Positions 1-6,628 of a DNA stretch of 15,656 nucleotides are shown in pieces. The translations under genes were made by a program, and so were the position numbers. Under the pieces are notes generated by a model. It had not been told where the DNA came from and searched no databases. It saw only the letters and a list, made by a program, of their open reading frames with translations. How positions within the stretch are numbered: position 1 is the first letter of the stretch; each line of letters starts with the position of its first letter. Origin of the DNA: Pseudonocardiales bacterium (lineage in GTDB: Bacteria; Actinomycetota; Actinomycetes; Mycobacteriales; Jatrophihabitantaceae); NCBI GenBank assembly GCA_030840415.1, contig JAVEEO010000478.1:1-15656 (forward strand). The letters are read 5' to 3'.

Positions 1-1238
1 AGCAGGGCATAGGCCACCACGATGAGCAGGGTGCTCTGGTAGATCGGCCGGGCATAGCGGATCGCCACGGTCACGAAGGCCAGCGCGACCACCACGCCCG
101 GCATCGCGCTGGCCAGGTAGGTGCAGCGCTCGAGCAGGGTGCTGCCCCAGCCCCGGTGCCGCACCGCGAGCCAGGCCACCGGCAGCGCGACCGCTGCCGT
201 GGTCACCGCGGCGTACGCCCCCAGCGTGAGGGTGCTCAGCAGCGAGGGCAGCAGCTCCGGTGCCGTCCACAGGCCGGTGCCGCCGAGCGCCAGCCAGCGT
301 CCGACGCTGACGAAGGGCACGCCGATGGCGCCGCCGCAGACCACCGCCGAGCCGAGCAGCGCGACCGGGGTGGCCGGCCCCAACCGGACCCGGCGAGCCG
401 GCCGGGCCGCGCCGGAACCCAACCGGGCGTAGCGGCTGCGCCCGCGCAGCAGCACGTCCAGGGTCAGCAGCAGCAGGCAGAGGCTGACCAGCACCGCGGC
501 CAGCATGGTCGCGGCGGCACCGTTGAAGGTCGACTGGTACTGCTCCATGATCGCGGTGGTGAAGGTCGAGTACCGGATCATCTGCAGCGCGCCGTACTCG
601 GCCAGCAGGTGCAGCCCGACCAGCAGCGCACCGCCCAGGATCGCGGTGCGCAGCTGCGGCAGCACCACCCGGGCCAGCACCCGGACGGGCGAGTGGCCGA
701 GCGAGCGGGCCGACTCCTCCAGCGCCGGGTCAAGCCGGCGCAGCACCGCCGCCACCGGCAGGTAGACGAACGGGTAGTAGGCGAAGGTGGTGATCAGGAC
801 CGCGCCGCGCAGCCCCTCGATCGACGGGTACAGCGACACCCAGCCGTAGCTGGTGACGAAGGCGGGGACCGCCAGCGGCACCGCGAACAGCACCGCCCAC
901 AGCCGGCGCAGCGGCAGGTCGGTCCGCTCGACCAGCCAGGCCGCCGCCACCCCGAGCAGCAGACTGCCGGTGACCGTGCAGGCCACCAGCGCCGCGGTGT
1001 GCCGCAGCAGCTCGCCGACCCGGGGCCGCACGATCAGCGCGTAGGCCTCGTCCCAGCCGGTGGCCAGCGTCTGCAGGAGGATGTAGCCGAGCGGGACCAG
1101 CGACACCGCCGACACCACGACGGCGGCGATCAGCACCCCGAGCGGCGCCCGCCGGCTCCGGCCACGACCGCGAGCCGGCAGCCGGGGATGCTGCCGGTCC
1201 GCTTCGATCGCGGCGGGGGAGGACAGGGCGGTGGGCAC
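1..1238 (-). CDS. Ferric iron ABC transporter permease, FbpB-type (partial, C-terminus off window)
   Basis: About 412 codons read from a GTG at 1238 to the left edge without a stop. A short basic N-terminus leads into many hydrophobic segments, starting with APLGVLIAAVVVSAVSLVPL near residue 31. An EAA-type cytoplasmic loop, EESARSLGHSPVRVL, near residues 174-188 is the contact site for the ATPase in binding-protein-dependent permeases. Permeases of this iron family are often two fused permease halves of about 500 residues, and the second half is visible but its EAA loop lies outside the window. The start lies 9 nt after the stop of the binding-protein gene with no clear Shine-Dalgarno, which suggests translational coupling in one operon. 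It would form the inner-membrane channel for Fe3+. The ATPase gene is not in the window and is presumably further left. The substrate assignment rests on the FbpA neighbour and the iron box. Confidence 0.88.
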   Translation of the reverse strand, partial: MPTALSSPAAIEADRQHPRLPARGRGRSRRAPLGVLIAAVVVSAVSLVPLGYILLQTLATGWDEAYALIVRPRVGELLRHTAALVACTVTGSLLLGVAAAWLVERTDLPLRRLWAVLFAVPLAVPAFVTSYGWVSLYPSIEGLRGAVLITTFAYYPFVYLPVAAVLRRLDPALEESARSLGHSPVRVLARVVLPQLRTAILGGALLVGLHLLAEYGALQMIRYSTFTTAIMEQYQSTFNGAAATMLAAVLVSLCLLLLTLDVLLRGRSRYARLGSGAARPARRVRLGPATPVALLGSAVVCGGAIGVPFVSVGRWLALGGTGLWTAPELLPSLLSTLTLGAYAAVTTAAVALPVAWLAVRHRGWGSTLLERCTYLASAMPGVVVALAFVTVAIRYARPIYQSTLLIVVAYAL

Positions 1239-1247
1239 GAGGCGATG

Positions 1248-2279
1248 CTAGAGAATGCCGGCCTTGGTCATCATGTCCACGACCTCCGGGCCGTTGAGCT
1301 TGGCCTCGTCGATGGCCGGCTGGCCCAGCTCGGCCAGCGGCTTGAGCGCCGGGTTGGCCGCCACCGAGCTGCCGACCGGGTACTCGAAGGAGGTGCCGGT
1401 CTGCAGGATCTGCTGGCCGGCCTTGCCGGTGACGAACTTGAGGAACTGCTGGGCCTGCTGGGCATGCTTGCCGGCCTTCAGCACCCCGCCGCCGGACAGG
1501 CTGACGAAGGCGCCCGGGTCCTGGTTGCCGAAGTAGTGCAGCTGGGTGTTCTTGCTGTTCTCCTTGGTCTTGGCCTGATCCCCGGCCCAGTAGTAGTGAT
1601 AGATCACCCCACCCTCGATCTGGCCGGCGTTGACCGCTTTCAGCACGGCGCTGTTGCCCTTGTAGACCTCGGCGTTGGACTTCATGGCCTTGAGCCAGGC
1701 CTGGGTGGCGTCGGCGCCCTTGAGCTCGAGCATCGCGCTGACGATCGCCTGGAAGTCGGCCCCGGCCGGCGAGGCGCCCCACTTGCCCTTCCACTTCGGA
1801 TCGGCCAGATCCATGATCGAGGCAGGCAGTTGCGCCTCGGTCAGCTTGCCGGTGTTGTAGACGAACACCGTCGAGCGGGCGGCGATGCCGACCCACTTGC
1901 CGGTGGAGGGCTGGTACGCCTCGGGCACCTGGCCCAGCGTGGCGGCATCGACGTCGGCGAACAGCCCGGCGTTCTCCACGACCGTCATGGCCGGCGAGTT
2001 CTCGGTGAGGAACACGTCGGCCGGCGAGGCGCTGCCCTCCTGCTTGATCTGGTTGGCCATCTCGAAGTCGTCGCCGTTGCGCAGGGTGACCTTGATGCCG
2101 GATTCCTTGGTGAAGGCGTCGGCCCACGCCTTGGTCAGCGATTCGTGCTGGGCGTTGTAGACGGTGATCGAACCGGCCGCCCCACCGCCGCTGCCGCTGT
2201 CCGAACCGCAGCCGGTTGCCAGCAGTACCGTGGCAACCGCCGAGGCGAGCACCGCCACTCGCTTCGTCCGCACTCTCAT
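1248..2279 (-). CDS. Ferric iron ABC transporter substrate-binding lipoprotein (FbpA-type)
   Basis: A 343-residue extracytoplasmic iron-binding protein. The N-terminus MRVRTKRVAV plus a hydrophobic stretch ends in the lipobox LATGC, so Cys24 is the predicted lipidated residue and the protein is membrane-anchored. The mature part begins with SITVYNAQHE, the typical start of Fe3+-binding proteins of this family. The four protein ligands known from Haemophilus FbpA have visible counterparts: His45 in YNAQHE, Glu93 in DVFLTEN, and the tyrosine pair Tyr229-Tyr230 in IYHYYWAG. I chose ATG 2279 because GAGGG lies just upstream and the signal peptide then has normal length. An in-frame TTG at 2291 or GTG at 2273 cannot be excluded. 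It is the first gene of the operon with the permease, and an iron box overlaps its promoter, so repression by an IdeR/DtxR regulator under iron-replete conditions is expected. Confidence 0.92.
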   Translation of the reverse strand: MRVRTKRVAVLASAVATVLLATGCGSDSGSGGGAAGSITVYNAQHESLTKAWADAFTKESGIKVTLRNGDDFEMANQIKQEGSASPADVFLTENSPAMTVVENAGLFADVDAATLGQVPEAYQPSTGKWVGIAARSTVFVYNTGKLTEAQLPASIMDLADPKWKGKWGASPAGADFQAIVSAMLELKGADATQAWLKAMKSNAEVYKGNSAVLKAVNAGQIEGGVIYHYYWAGDQAKTKENSKNTQLHYFGNQDPGAFVSLSGGGVLKAGKHAQQAQQFLKFVTGKAGQQILQTGTSFEYPVGSSVAANPALKPLAELGQPAIDEAKLNGPEVVDMMTKAGIL

Positions 2280-2306
2280 CAGCCCTCGCAAGGTAGTCAG
2301 GTCAGC

Positions 2307-2325
2307 TTAGGTAAGGCATACCTTA
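2307..2325 (-). promoter_or_regulatory. Iron box (IdeR/DtxR operator) in front of the iron-uptake operon
   Basis: The plus-strand 19-mer TTAGGTAAGGCATACCTTA matches the known DtxR/IdeR consensus TTAGGTTAGCCTAACCTAA at 14 of 19 positions by eye. The outer half-sites (TTAGGT and ACCT.A) are intact. It lies 27 nt upstream of the chosen fbpA start and contains the candidate -10, so bound repressor would block RNA polymerase. It also lies 40 bp from the divergent small gene at 2365. Confidence 0.88.
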
Positions 2326-2348
2326 CATAGACCGTGCGGCCGGTCCAA
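2320..2348 (-). promoter_or_regulatory. Candidate housekeeping promoter of the iron-uptake operon
   Basis: On the minus strand TTGGAC (2343-2348) and TAAGGT (2320-2325, fitting TANNNT) are separated by exactly 17 bp. Transcription would start near 2313 and give a leader of roughly 30 nt. The -10 lies wholly inside the iron box. The assignment is by pattern only. Confidence 0.6.
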
Positions 2349-2364
2349 GGCGAGCCGGCCGGGA

Positions 2365-2670
2365 GTGGAGGCCGAGGTGTTCGGGTTCCGGCGCGGGAGC
2401 CGGGTGGTGCTGCGTACCGCGGTGCGCCGGGGCCGCCGGCACAAGTACGGCCCGGTCCGGCTGCGCAGGGGATCGTCGGGCTGGGTGGCGCAGCGGCACA
2501 CCAGGCTGGGCAAGCCGCCGCGCTACGACGTCGACATCCGGCGCGGCCGGAACCGGACGGTGCGGGTGCGCAAGCTGCCGGCCGGCACGCTGCGCCGGCC
2601 GGTCAGCCCGCTGGCCGTGGTGCTGGTGGCACTGGCCCTGCTGCTGGTCCTGGGGCTGCTCGCCCATTAG
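2365..2670 (+). CDS. Small basic tail-anchored membrane protein, unknown function
   Basis: A 101-residue protein that I do not recognise. Residues 8-80 are very rich in arginine (for example RRGRRH and RRGRNR) with a beta-like alternating pattern such as PPRYDVDI and TVRVRKLP. Residues 82-99 form one hydrophobic segment followed only by a final His, so the protein is probably tail-anchored with a positively charged cytoplasmic part. The GTG at 2365 has GGGA directly before it, and an in-frame GTG at 2377 has a purine-rich GGGAGTGGAG upstream, so the start is uncertain. It is divergent from the iron operon across 85 bp that hold the iron box. Codon use and GC3 look coding. The opposite-strand frame lacks any recognisable domain. 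A role in iron metabolism is only a possibility from position. Confidence 0.6.
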   Translation: MEAEVFGFRRGSRVVLRTAVRRGRRHKYGPVRLRRGSSGWVAQRHTRLGKPPRYDVDIRRGRNRTVRVRKLPAGTLRRPVSPLAVVLVALALLLVLGLLAH

Positions 2671-2727
2671 CCACCGCCCGGGTCCTGCCATCGCGCCGCA
2701 GCGAGCTTCGCCAGAGTTTGCCGGACG

Positions 2728-2753
2728 TGCAACAAATCGCCCTCCCATGCGTC
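2728..2753 (+). promoter_or_regulatory. Candidate ECF-type promoter of the sigma factor operon
   Basis: TGCAACA (2728-2734) and CGTCC beginning at 2750 are separated by 15 bp. They resemble the AAC-containing -35 and CGTC-type -10 elements that many actinobacterial ECF sigma factors recognise. ECF genes commonly autoregulate, so this could be the sigma factor's own target. A second GCGTCC at 2766-2771 repeats the -10-like motif at 2749-2754. No housekeeping-type promoter was obvious here. Confidence 0.35.
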
Positions 2754-2782
2754 CTTAGCTGCGTAGCGTCCGACGAGGCGAG

Positions 2783-3340
2783 GTGGACCCCTTGACGAAA
2801 GAGCTGGCAGTCCGGCTGGCGGCCGACCGGCAGACGCCGGGCCCGGTGGACGACAGCCGCTTCGACGCGCTCTACCGCGCCCAGTGGTGGCCGATGCTGC
2901 GGTTGGCCCAGGGCCTGGTCGACGACGTCGGCTCGGCCGAGGACGTGGTGCAGGACGCCTTCGCCGGCCTCTGCCGCAACCCGGCCGCACTGGCCGAGGC
3001 CGGCGCGGCGGCCCGGTACCTGCGGGCCAGCGTGGTCAATGGCGCCCGGTCGGCCCTGCGGAGGCGGCGGACGGTCCGGGCCTGGTTGGGGCAGGTGCGC
3101 GAGGGCGAGCACGCCCCGGCGGCCGACACGAGCACGCTGGCCTCGGCCGATCAGCAGCTGGCCCGCCAGGCCCTGGCCGCGCTGCCCCGAAGGCAGCGCG
3201 AGGTGCTCACGCTGCGGTTCCTGGCCGAACTCAGTGACGTCGAGATCGCCGACGCCACCGGCATGTCGGCCGGCAATGTCCGCTCCGCCGCCAGCCGCGG
3301 CCTGGCCACTCTGCGCACCACCCTCGGAGGGCTCTCATGA
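2783..3340 (+). CDS. ECF-type RNA polymerase sigma factor (sigma-70 family)
   Basis: 185 residues, the normal size for an extracytoplasmic-function sigma factor with only regions 2 and 4. Region 2 spans about residues 27-98, with FDALYRAQWWPMLRLAQGL, the helix DDVGSAEDVVQDAFAGL (region 2.2 core-binding) and the basic tail of 2.4 (ALRRRRTVRAWL). Region 4 spans about 123-182, with LPRRQREVLTLRFLAELSD and the helix-turn-helix VEIADATGMSAGNVRSAASR that binds the -35 element. The GTG at 2783 follows GAGG at 2775-2778, and a TTG at 2792 is an alternative start. Its stop overlaps the ATG of the next gene (ATGA at 3337-3340), which implies coupled translation with a membrane partner likely to control it. 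Downstream regulon and inducing signal cannot be read from the window. Confidence 0.92.
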   Translation: MDPLTKELAVRLAADRQTPGPVDDSRFDALYRAQWWPMLRLAQGLVDDVGSAEDVVQDAFAGLCRNPAALAEAGAAARYLRASVVNGARSALRRRRTVRAWLGQVREGEHAPAADTSTLASADQQLARQALAALPRRQREVLTLRFLAELSDVEIADATGMSAGNVRSAASRGLATLRTTLGGLS

Positions 3341-4479
3341 CCGACACCGACACCGACACCCAGGACGCCCGTATCCGGCAACTGGTCAACGCCGCCGTGG
3401 ACCGGGAGCTCGCCGGTCACCGGGTAGCGCCGCCGTGGCAGTCCTCGGACGCGCCGCGCCGGTCCGGTCACCCGATCGGCCGGTGGAGCCTGCCGGTGCT
3501 GGCCGCCTCGGTGGCCGCGCTGCTGGTGGCGGTCACCGTGCTGGCCATCGGCCACGGCCGCGGCGTCCAGCCCGCTCCGGCCGCGCACTCGGCCAGCCCG
3601 GCCCCCTCGGCGTCACCGTCGGTGTCGAGGTCGGTCAACCATGACCAGCAAGCAGCACACCGCGACTACGCCGCGGCGGTGGCCGGCGCCGTGGAGGCGA
3701 CCGAGGCGCCTGGCGTTTCGGTCGGGCCGGTGTCGGCCAAGGACGCCGTTCGGTTCAAGAACTCGGGCGTGATCAGTGGCGGCGCCGATATCGGGACGCC
3801 GGTGCCGGGCAAGACCTACTCGTTCACCTTGGGGTACCTGGTGGGGCCGAGTGACGAGCCGCCGGCCGTCGTGACGACCGAGGTGCGCGACGTCGCCTCC
3901 GGCCACTGCGCCCAGCCATTCCTGGCCAGGCCGAATCACGCCTACCAGATCCAGTGCCAGGTGAGCTGGCTGGCCGGCGCCGTCGGCAGAGCATTGCTCA
4001 CAGCACGGACGCCCAGCGGTACCTCGGGAGCTTCGATGAATCTCACCGACCCGGACAGGTACCCGACATCGACGGCGGCTTCGGCGTCCCGGGCCTATCA
4101 GGCGGCGGTCGCCGGCGCCCCGGAGGCGACCAGGGTGGCCGGAGTCTCGGACCGGCCGGCAGTCGCCGACGAGATCCAGGGCGGATTGGCCGTCGGGTCC
4201 AACAACCCCGTCGCCCTACCGGATCAGGGCAGGAGCTATCCGATCACCCTGTCCTTCGTCCCGCCCCCCGACCGAACTCCGGCGGTGTCGGTCCTGACCG
4301 TCCGGTTGACCGACGTCACGGCCGGACGCTGCCCCGGTGCCTTCCGGGTCCGGCCGGGCCATGCTTACCAGGTTTCCTGCCAGGTGACGTTCCGGGTCGG
4401 CGTGGTGGGCAAGGCCGCTTTCGACCTGCGCGGGCCGCAGGGCGTGCAGACGACGGAGATCGGCATCAGTTCCCCGTGA
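3337..4479 (+). CDS. Single-pass membrane protein with duplicated ectodomain; probable anti-sigma partner
   Basis: 380 residues. The N-terminal 48 or so are cytoplasmic by prediction (DARIRQLVNAAVDRELAGHR). One transmembrane helix covers about 51-71, followed by a Ser/Pro/Ala-rich linker (75-105) and an extracellular part. The ectodomain consists of two tandem, clearly homologous units at about 110-228 and 253-371. Each starts with (A/D)Y.AAVAGA.EAT and ends with C...F..RP.HAYQ..CQV....G.VG.A. Each carries two cysteines exactly 16 residues apart (191/207 and 332/348), suggesting one disulfide per unit. Its start overlaps the sigma gene stop, the usual arrangement of sigma and anti-sigma. No HxxxCxxC zinc anti-sigma motif is present, so the inhibitory role is inferred from context and topology only. 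The ATG is followed by three copies of GACACC encoding a Thr-Asp repeat. Confidence 0.8.
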   Translation: MTDTDTDTQDARIRQLVNAAVDRELAGHRVAPPWQSSDAPRRSGHPIGRWSLPVLAASVAALLVAVTVLAIGHGRGVQPAPAAHSASPAPSASPSVSRSVNHDQQAAHRDYAAAVAGAVEATEAPGVSVGPVSAKDAVRFKNSGVISGGADIGTPVPGKTYSFTLGYLVGPSDEPPAVVTTEVRDVASGHCAQPFLARPNHAYQIQCQVSWLAGAVGRALLTARTPSGTSGASMNLTDPDRYPTSTAASASRAYQAAVAGAPEATRVAGVSDRPAVADEIQGGLAVGSNNPVALPDQGRSYPITLSFVPPPDRTPAVSVLTVRLTDVTAGRCPGAFRVRPGHAYQVSCQVTFRVGVVGKAAFDLRGPQGVQTTEIGISSP

Positions 4480-4502
4480 CAAGGCAGTCGCTGCGGGTCG
4501 GC

Positions 4503-4793
4503 TCAGCTGCCCGGGATGTCGGCGGCCCGCAGGGCCAGTGCCATGAAGGCGTCGGCCCGGCGCTGGTCGCTGGTGCGGGGCTCGAAGCGGCCATGGGCCA
4601 TCGCGTCGGCGTCCATCAGGATCAGCTCCGCCTCGACCCGCATCAGGGCCCGGATCAGCGCGCAGTTGTCGGGCAGGTCCATGTTCAGCCTGACCACGCC
4701 GTCGCTCGCCGGTGACAACCTCGCTTCCAGGAGGGCCGCGATCAGCTCGTCGCGACGTTCTCCCGCCACCAGGTCAGCCCCGTAGTCGTACAT
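4503..4793 (-). CDS. Small hypothetical protein
   Basis: 96 residues with no domain I can name. It looks soluble and mostly helical, with an acidic, leucine-rich composition: RRDELIAALLEARL at about 14-27, LNMDLPDNCALIRALMRVEAELILMD at about 36-61, and an RRADAFMALALRAAD tail. There is no signal peptide or membrane segment, and a single Cys at 44. The ATG at 4793 has no Shine-Dalgarno but is preceded at 6 nt by TAGGCT, so a leaderless transcript is likely. It ends convergently, 23 bp from the sigma operon, with only a small GCAG-TCG-CTGC hairpin between the two. The gene upstream on the same strand (VOC) is followed by its own terminator, so this gene is probably transcribed alone. Confidence 0.75.
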   Translation of the reverse strand: MYDYGADLVAGERRDELIAALLEARLSPASDGVVRLNMDLPDNCALIRALMRVEAELILMDADAMAHGRFEPRTSDQRRADAFMALALRAADIPGS

Positions 4794-4799
4794 GCTGCG

Positions 4800-4805
4800 A
4801 GCCTA
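4800..4805 (-). promoter_or_regulatory. -10 box for a leaderless start of the 96-aa hypothetical gene
   Basis: On the minus strand TAGGCT fits TANNNT and lies 6 nt before the ATG at 4793, the distance expected when transcription starts at the start codon. No good -35 is visible. Two GCAGTCG direct repeats (4825-4831 and 4848-4854) flank an ATCGAT just upstream and might be a regulatory site. Confidence 0.5.
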
Positions 4806-4867
4806 GGCCCGTCGGTCTGCGAAAGCAGTCGAATGATCGATGACAATGCAGTCGCCGGCTACCGGAC

Positions 4868-4890
4868 GCGGGCGGTGACCGGTCGCCCGC
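4868..4890 (-). terminator. Hairpin terminator after the VOC gene
   Basis: A perfect 7-bp GC stem (GCGGGCG / CGCCCGC) with a 9-nt loop begins 6 nt after the VOC stop codon on the minus strand. No U-tract follows, which is common for intrinsic terminators in high-GC actinomycetes. Confidence 0.6.
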
Positions 4891-4896
4891 AGCCGG

Positions 4897-5361
4897 TCAG
4901 TGCAGGCAGAACTCGTTGCCCTCGGGGTCGGCCAGCGTGATGGCGAAGTGGTCCACCCTGTCCGGGTCGATCTCGTGCAACTGCCGGGCGCCGGCCGCGA
5001 CCAGCCGCTGCGCCTCGCCCCTGATCCGGCGCCGGCGCTCGGAGATTGGGGTCAGGTGACCGCCGCCGATCTCCAGGTCCAGGTGCAGCCGGTTCTTGAT
5101 CTGCTTGGTCTCGGGCACCTTCTGGAACCAGATCCGGGGGCCACGACCAGCCGGATCGACCACCGAGTCGCACAGGTCTCCAAGTTCGGCCAACTCGGCG
5201 TCCAGCTCCTCGGCGGGCACCCCGATGCTGCGCAGGTAGTCGTACCAGCTGTCGAAGCCGGCCGGCGGCGGCTCGGGCACGTAGTGCAGCGCCTCGCACC
5301 AGAACCGGGCCAGCCGGGCCGGTAGCGCGCAATCGATGGTGACCTGGAACTCGGTAGCCAT
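4897..5361 (-). CDS. VOC family protein (glyoxalase/bleomycin-resistance fold)
   Basis: 154 residues, typical of a two-module vicinal-oxygen-chelate protein of the actinobacterial glyoxalase-like type. The first beta strand and helix are FQVTIDCALPARLARFWCEALHY (about 5-27). The mid-strand is PRIWFQKVPETKQIKNRLHLDL (about 75-96). The C-terminal signature is HFAITLADPEGNEFCLH. The strand with NRLHLDL and the terminal DPEGNEFC are the hallmark motifs of this group, and His93 together with Glu151 would be the usual metal-ligand positions if a metal is bound. The substrate is unknown. Such proteins range from dioxygenases to resistance binders and many are uncharacterised. It begins 25 nt after the lipoprotein stop and has AGGA upstream, so it is probably cotranscribed with the lipoprotein gene. 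Confidence 0.85.
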   Translation of the reverse strand: MATEFQVTIDCALPARLARFWCEALHYVPEPPPAGFDSWYDYLRSIGVPAEELDAELAELGDLCDSVVDPAGRGPRIWFQKVPETKQIKNRLHLDLEIGGGHLTPISERRRRIRGEAQRLVAAGARQLHEIDPDRVDHFAITLADPEGNEFCLH

Positions 5362-5386
5362 GGCGGCGATCCTGCCAGCCGCCGGC

Positions 5387-5998
5387 TCAGTCAGCCTCGA
5401 TGTGCGCGCAGCTGGCCAGGCCGAAGTCCTCGAGGTAGGCCTGCACGTCGCTGCTGTGGTCCGGCACCGCCGACAGATCGTTGGCGGCGGCGGCCACCTT
5501 GGCCGGGTCGCGGGTGTCGGCGGCGCGCAGCAGCCGCTGGGCGGCCGGCTTGAAGGCGGCGTAGTCGGCGCGCTCGACGTCCAGCCAGTTCTTCTCCAGG
5601 TCGGCGCGCTCGGCCGTCCGGGCTACCAGCGCCTCGGCGTGCGCGATGTAGACCGGCATGATCCGCAGGGTGCCGGTCAGGTTGGTGATGATGCCGGCGT
5701 AGTCGGTGGCGCCGGACGGGGTGGGCAGCGCCTGCAGCTGGGCGTCCACCGCCGAGCACATCGCGTTCGTGTCGACCAGGAAGTCCGGCTTGGACAGCAC
5801 GCCGCGCGGCGTGCCCGCCGAGGTGGAGGCGAAGGCCGGCGCGGACGGGCCGACGACGCTGCTCGAGGCGGACGCCGACGGGCTCGAACTCGAACTCGAT
5901 CCGGCCGGCTCGGCCGACGGCGAGGACGAGCTGCCGCAGCCGGCCAGGGTCAGGCCCAGCGCCAGCATCGGTGCCAGCCATCCGGCCGTTCGGGTCAT
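5387..5998 (-). CDS. Secreted lipoprotein, unknown function
   Basis: 203 residues. A signal peptide of about 20 residues ends in the lipobox LTLAGC, so Cys21 should be lipidated and the protein anchored outside the membrane. A low-complexity Ser/Ala/Pro linker (about 22-60) follows, as in many actinobacterial lipoproteins. The folded part (70-203) is largely helical, with two cysteines (in NAMCSAVDAQLQALP and the terminal LASCAHIEAD) that could form a disulfide joining its two ends. No catalytic motif is seen, and the helical pattern with few charged-residue signatures resembles a binding or structural domain. The start ATG 5998 has a good Shine-Dalgarno (AGGAGA, 4 nt upstream). It lies 67 bp downstream of the regulator gene and 25 bp upstream of the VOC gene, so the lipoprotein and VOC genes may form an operon. 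Confidence 0.8.
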   Translation of the reverse strand: MTRTAGWLAPMLALGLTLAGCGSSSSPSAEPAGSSSSSSPSASASSSVVGPSAPAFASTSAGTPRGVLSKPDFLVDTNAMCSAVDAQLQALPTPSGATDYAGIITNLTGTLRIMPVYIAHAEALVARTAERADLEKNWLDVERADYAAFKPAAQRLLRAADTRDPAKVAAAANDLSAVPDHSSDVQAYLEDFGLASCAHIEAD

Positions 5999-6065
5999 CG
6001 CGATCTCCTGCCTGCGGGCGTCGACCCATTCTGCACTGGCGCCCCGTGATCGGCCTGCCGGTGGC

Positions 6066-6581
6066 CTAGTCGCGACGATCCTGGTCGGCGGCTCCGCCGG
6101 GAACCGGCCCGGACAGGTCCCAGCCCGGCACGTTCATCCGCCGGTGCACGTCGCGGGAGCGCACCGGCTCGCCGCACTCGGCACAGGTCCAGTTCGGCTG
6201 CAGCTGGTGGTCGTGGTGCAGCAGGGTGATCGGCGGCGACTGGACGGCCCACTCGTCGCCCCACCGAACCAAGGCCTCCAGCACCGGTGCCAGCGCCCGG
6301 CCGGCCGGGGTCAGGTGGTAGTCCGAGCGCGGCGGCGACTGCTGGTACTCGCGCCGTTCCAGCACGCCGGCCTCCACCAGCACCTTCAGCCGGGCGGCCA
6401 GCCGGTCCCGCGGCGCGCCGGTGTTGCGGGCGATCTCGGAGAACCGGTGGTTGCCGAACATCACCTCGCGCACCGCCAGCAGCGACCAGCGGTCGCCGAC
6501 CAGCTCCAGCGCCGCGGCGGCCGAGCAGGGCCGGCCGGGCAGCGCGGTCGGATCGATCCGGGGAGTGCCGACGGTTGTCAC
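6066..6581 (-). CDS. HxlR-type winged-helix transcriptional regulator
   Basis: 171 residues. Residues 16-110 form an HxlR/MarR-like winged helix. The family opening RPCSAAAALELVGDRWSLL contains the conserved N-terminal Cys19, which serves as the redox or aldehyde sensor in some members. The recognition-helix region is RFSEIARNTGAPRDRLAARL, and the wing is YQQSPPRSDYHLTPAGRAL. Beyond the usual domain of about 110 residues there is a C-terminal extension with HHDHQL and CAECGEPV (Cys133, Cys136), a possible metal-binding finger. The GTG at 6581 has no Shine-Dalgarno. The gene is divergent from the MFS exporter across a 47-bp gap holding one copy of an operator-like repeat. It most likely controls that exporter and itself. 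The ligand is unknown. Confidence 0.88.
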   Translation of the reverse strand: MTTVGTPRIDPTALPGRPCSAAAALELVGDRWSLLAVREVMFGNHRFSEIARNTGAPRDRLAARLKVLVEAGVLERREYQQSPPRSDYHLTPAGRALAPVLEALVRWGDEWAVQSPPITLLHHDHQLQPNWTCAECGEPVRSRDVHRRMNVPGWDLSGPVPGGAADQDRRD

Positions 6582-6590
6582 ACTTAGAAG

Positions 6591-6605
6591 GTTGGCATAT
6601 CAAAC
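6591..6605. promoter_or_regulatory. Operator-like site, copy 1 (regulator/exporter junction)
   Basis: GTTGGCATATCAAAC has imperfect dyad symmetry, GTTNG-N5-CNAAC. A second copy matching at 13 of 15 positions lies 44 bp to the right. It overlaps the candidate -35 of the exporter and sits just upstream of the regulator start, as expected for an HxlR operator. Confidence 0.6.
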
Positions 6606-6621
6606 CAGCTACCGCTACCGT
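6592..6621 (+). promoter_or_regulatory. Promoter of the MFS exporter, leaderless
   Basis: TTGGCA (6592-6597) and TACCGT (6616-6621) are spaced 18 bp apart. The -10 ends 7 nt before ATG 6629, so the transcript would start at or next to the start codon. No Shine-Dalgarno is present. The -35 is inside operator copy 1. Confidence 0.6.
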
Positions 6622-6628
6622 CTGCCGT

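Noticed and set aside
156..2330. 724-residue plus-strand open frame opposite the iron operon
   Set aside because: It is a Gln/Arg/Gly/His-rich shadow of the minus-strand transporter genes. It has no recognisable domain, and the opposite strand encodes clear FbpA and FbpB proteins.
4484..4494. GCAG-TCG-CTGC between the sigma operon and the convergent hypothetical gene as a bidirectional terminator
   Set aside because: A 4-bp stem with a 3-nt loop is too small for confidence, although the position would suit.
6052..6066. GGCC-N7-GGCC hairpin at the end of the regulator gene
   Set aside because: The stem is only 4 bp and overlaps the stop codon, too weak to call a terminator.
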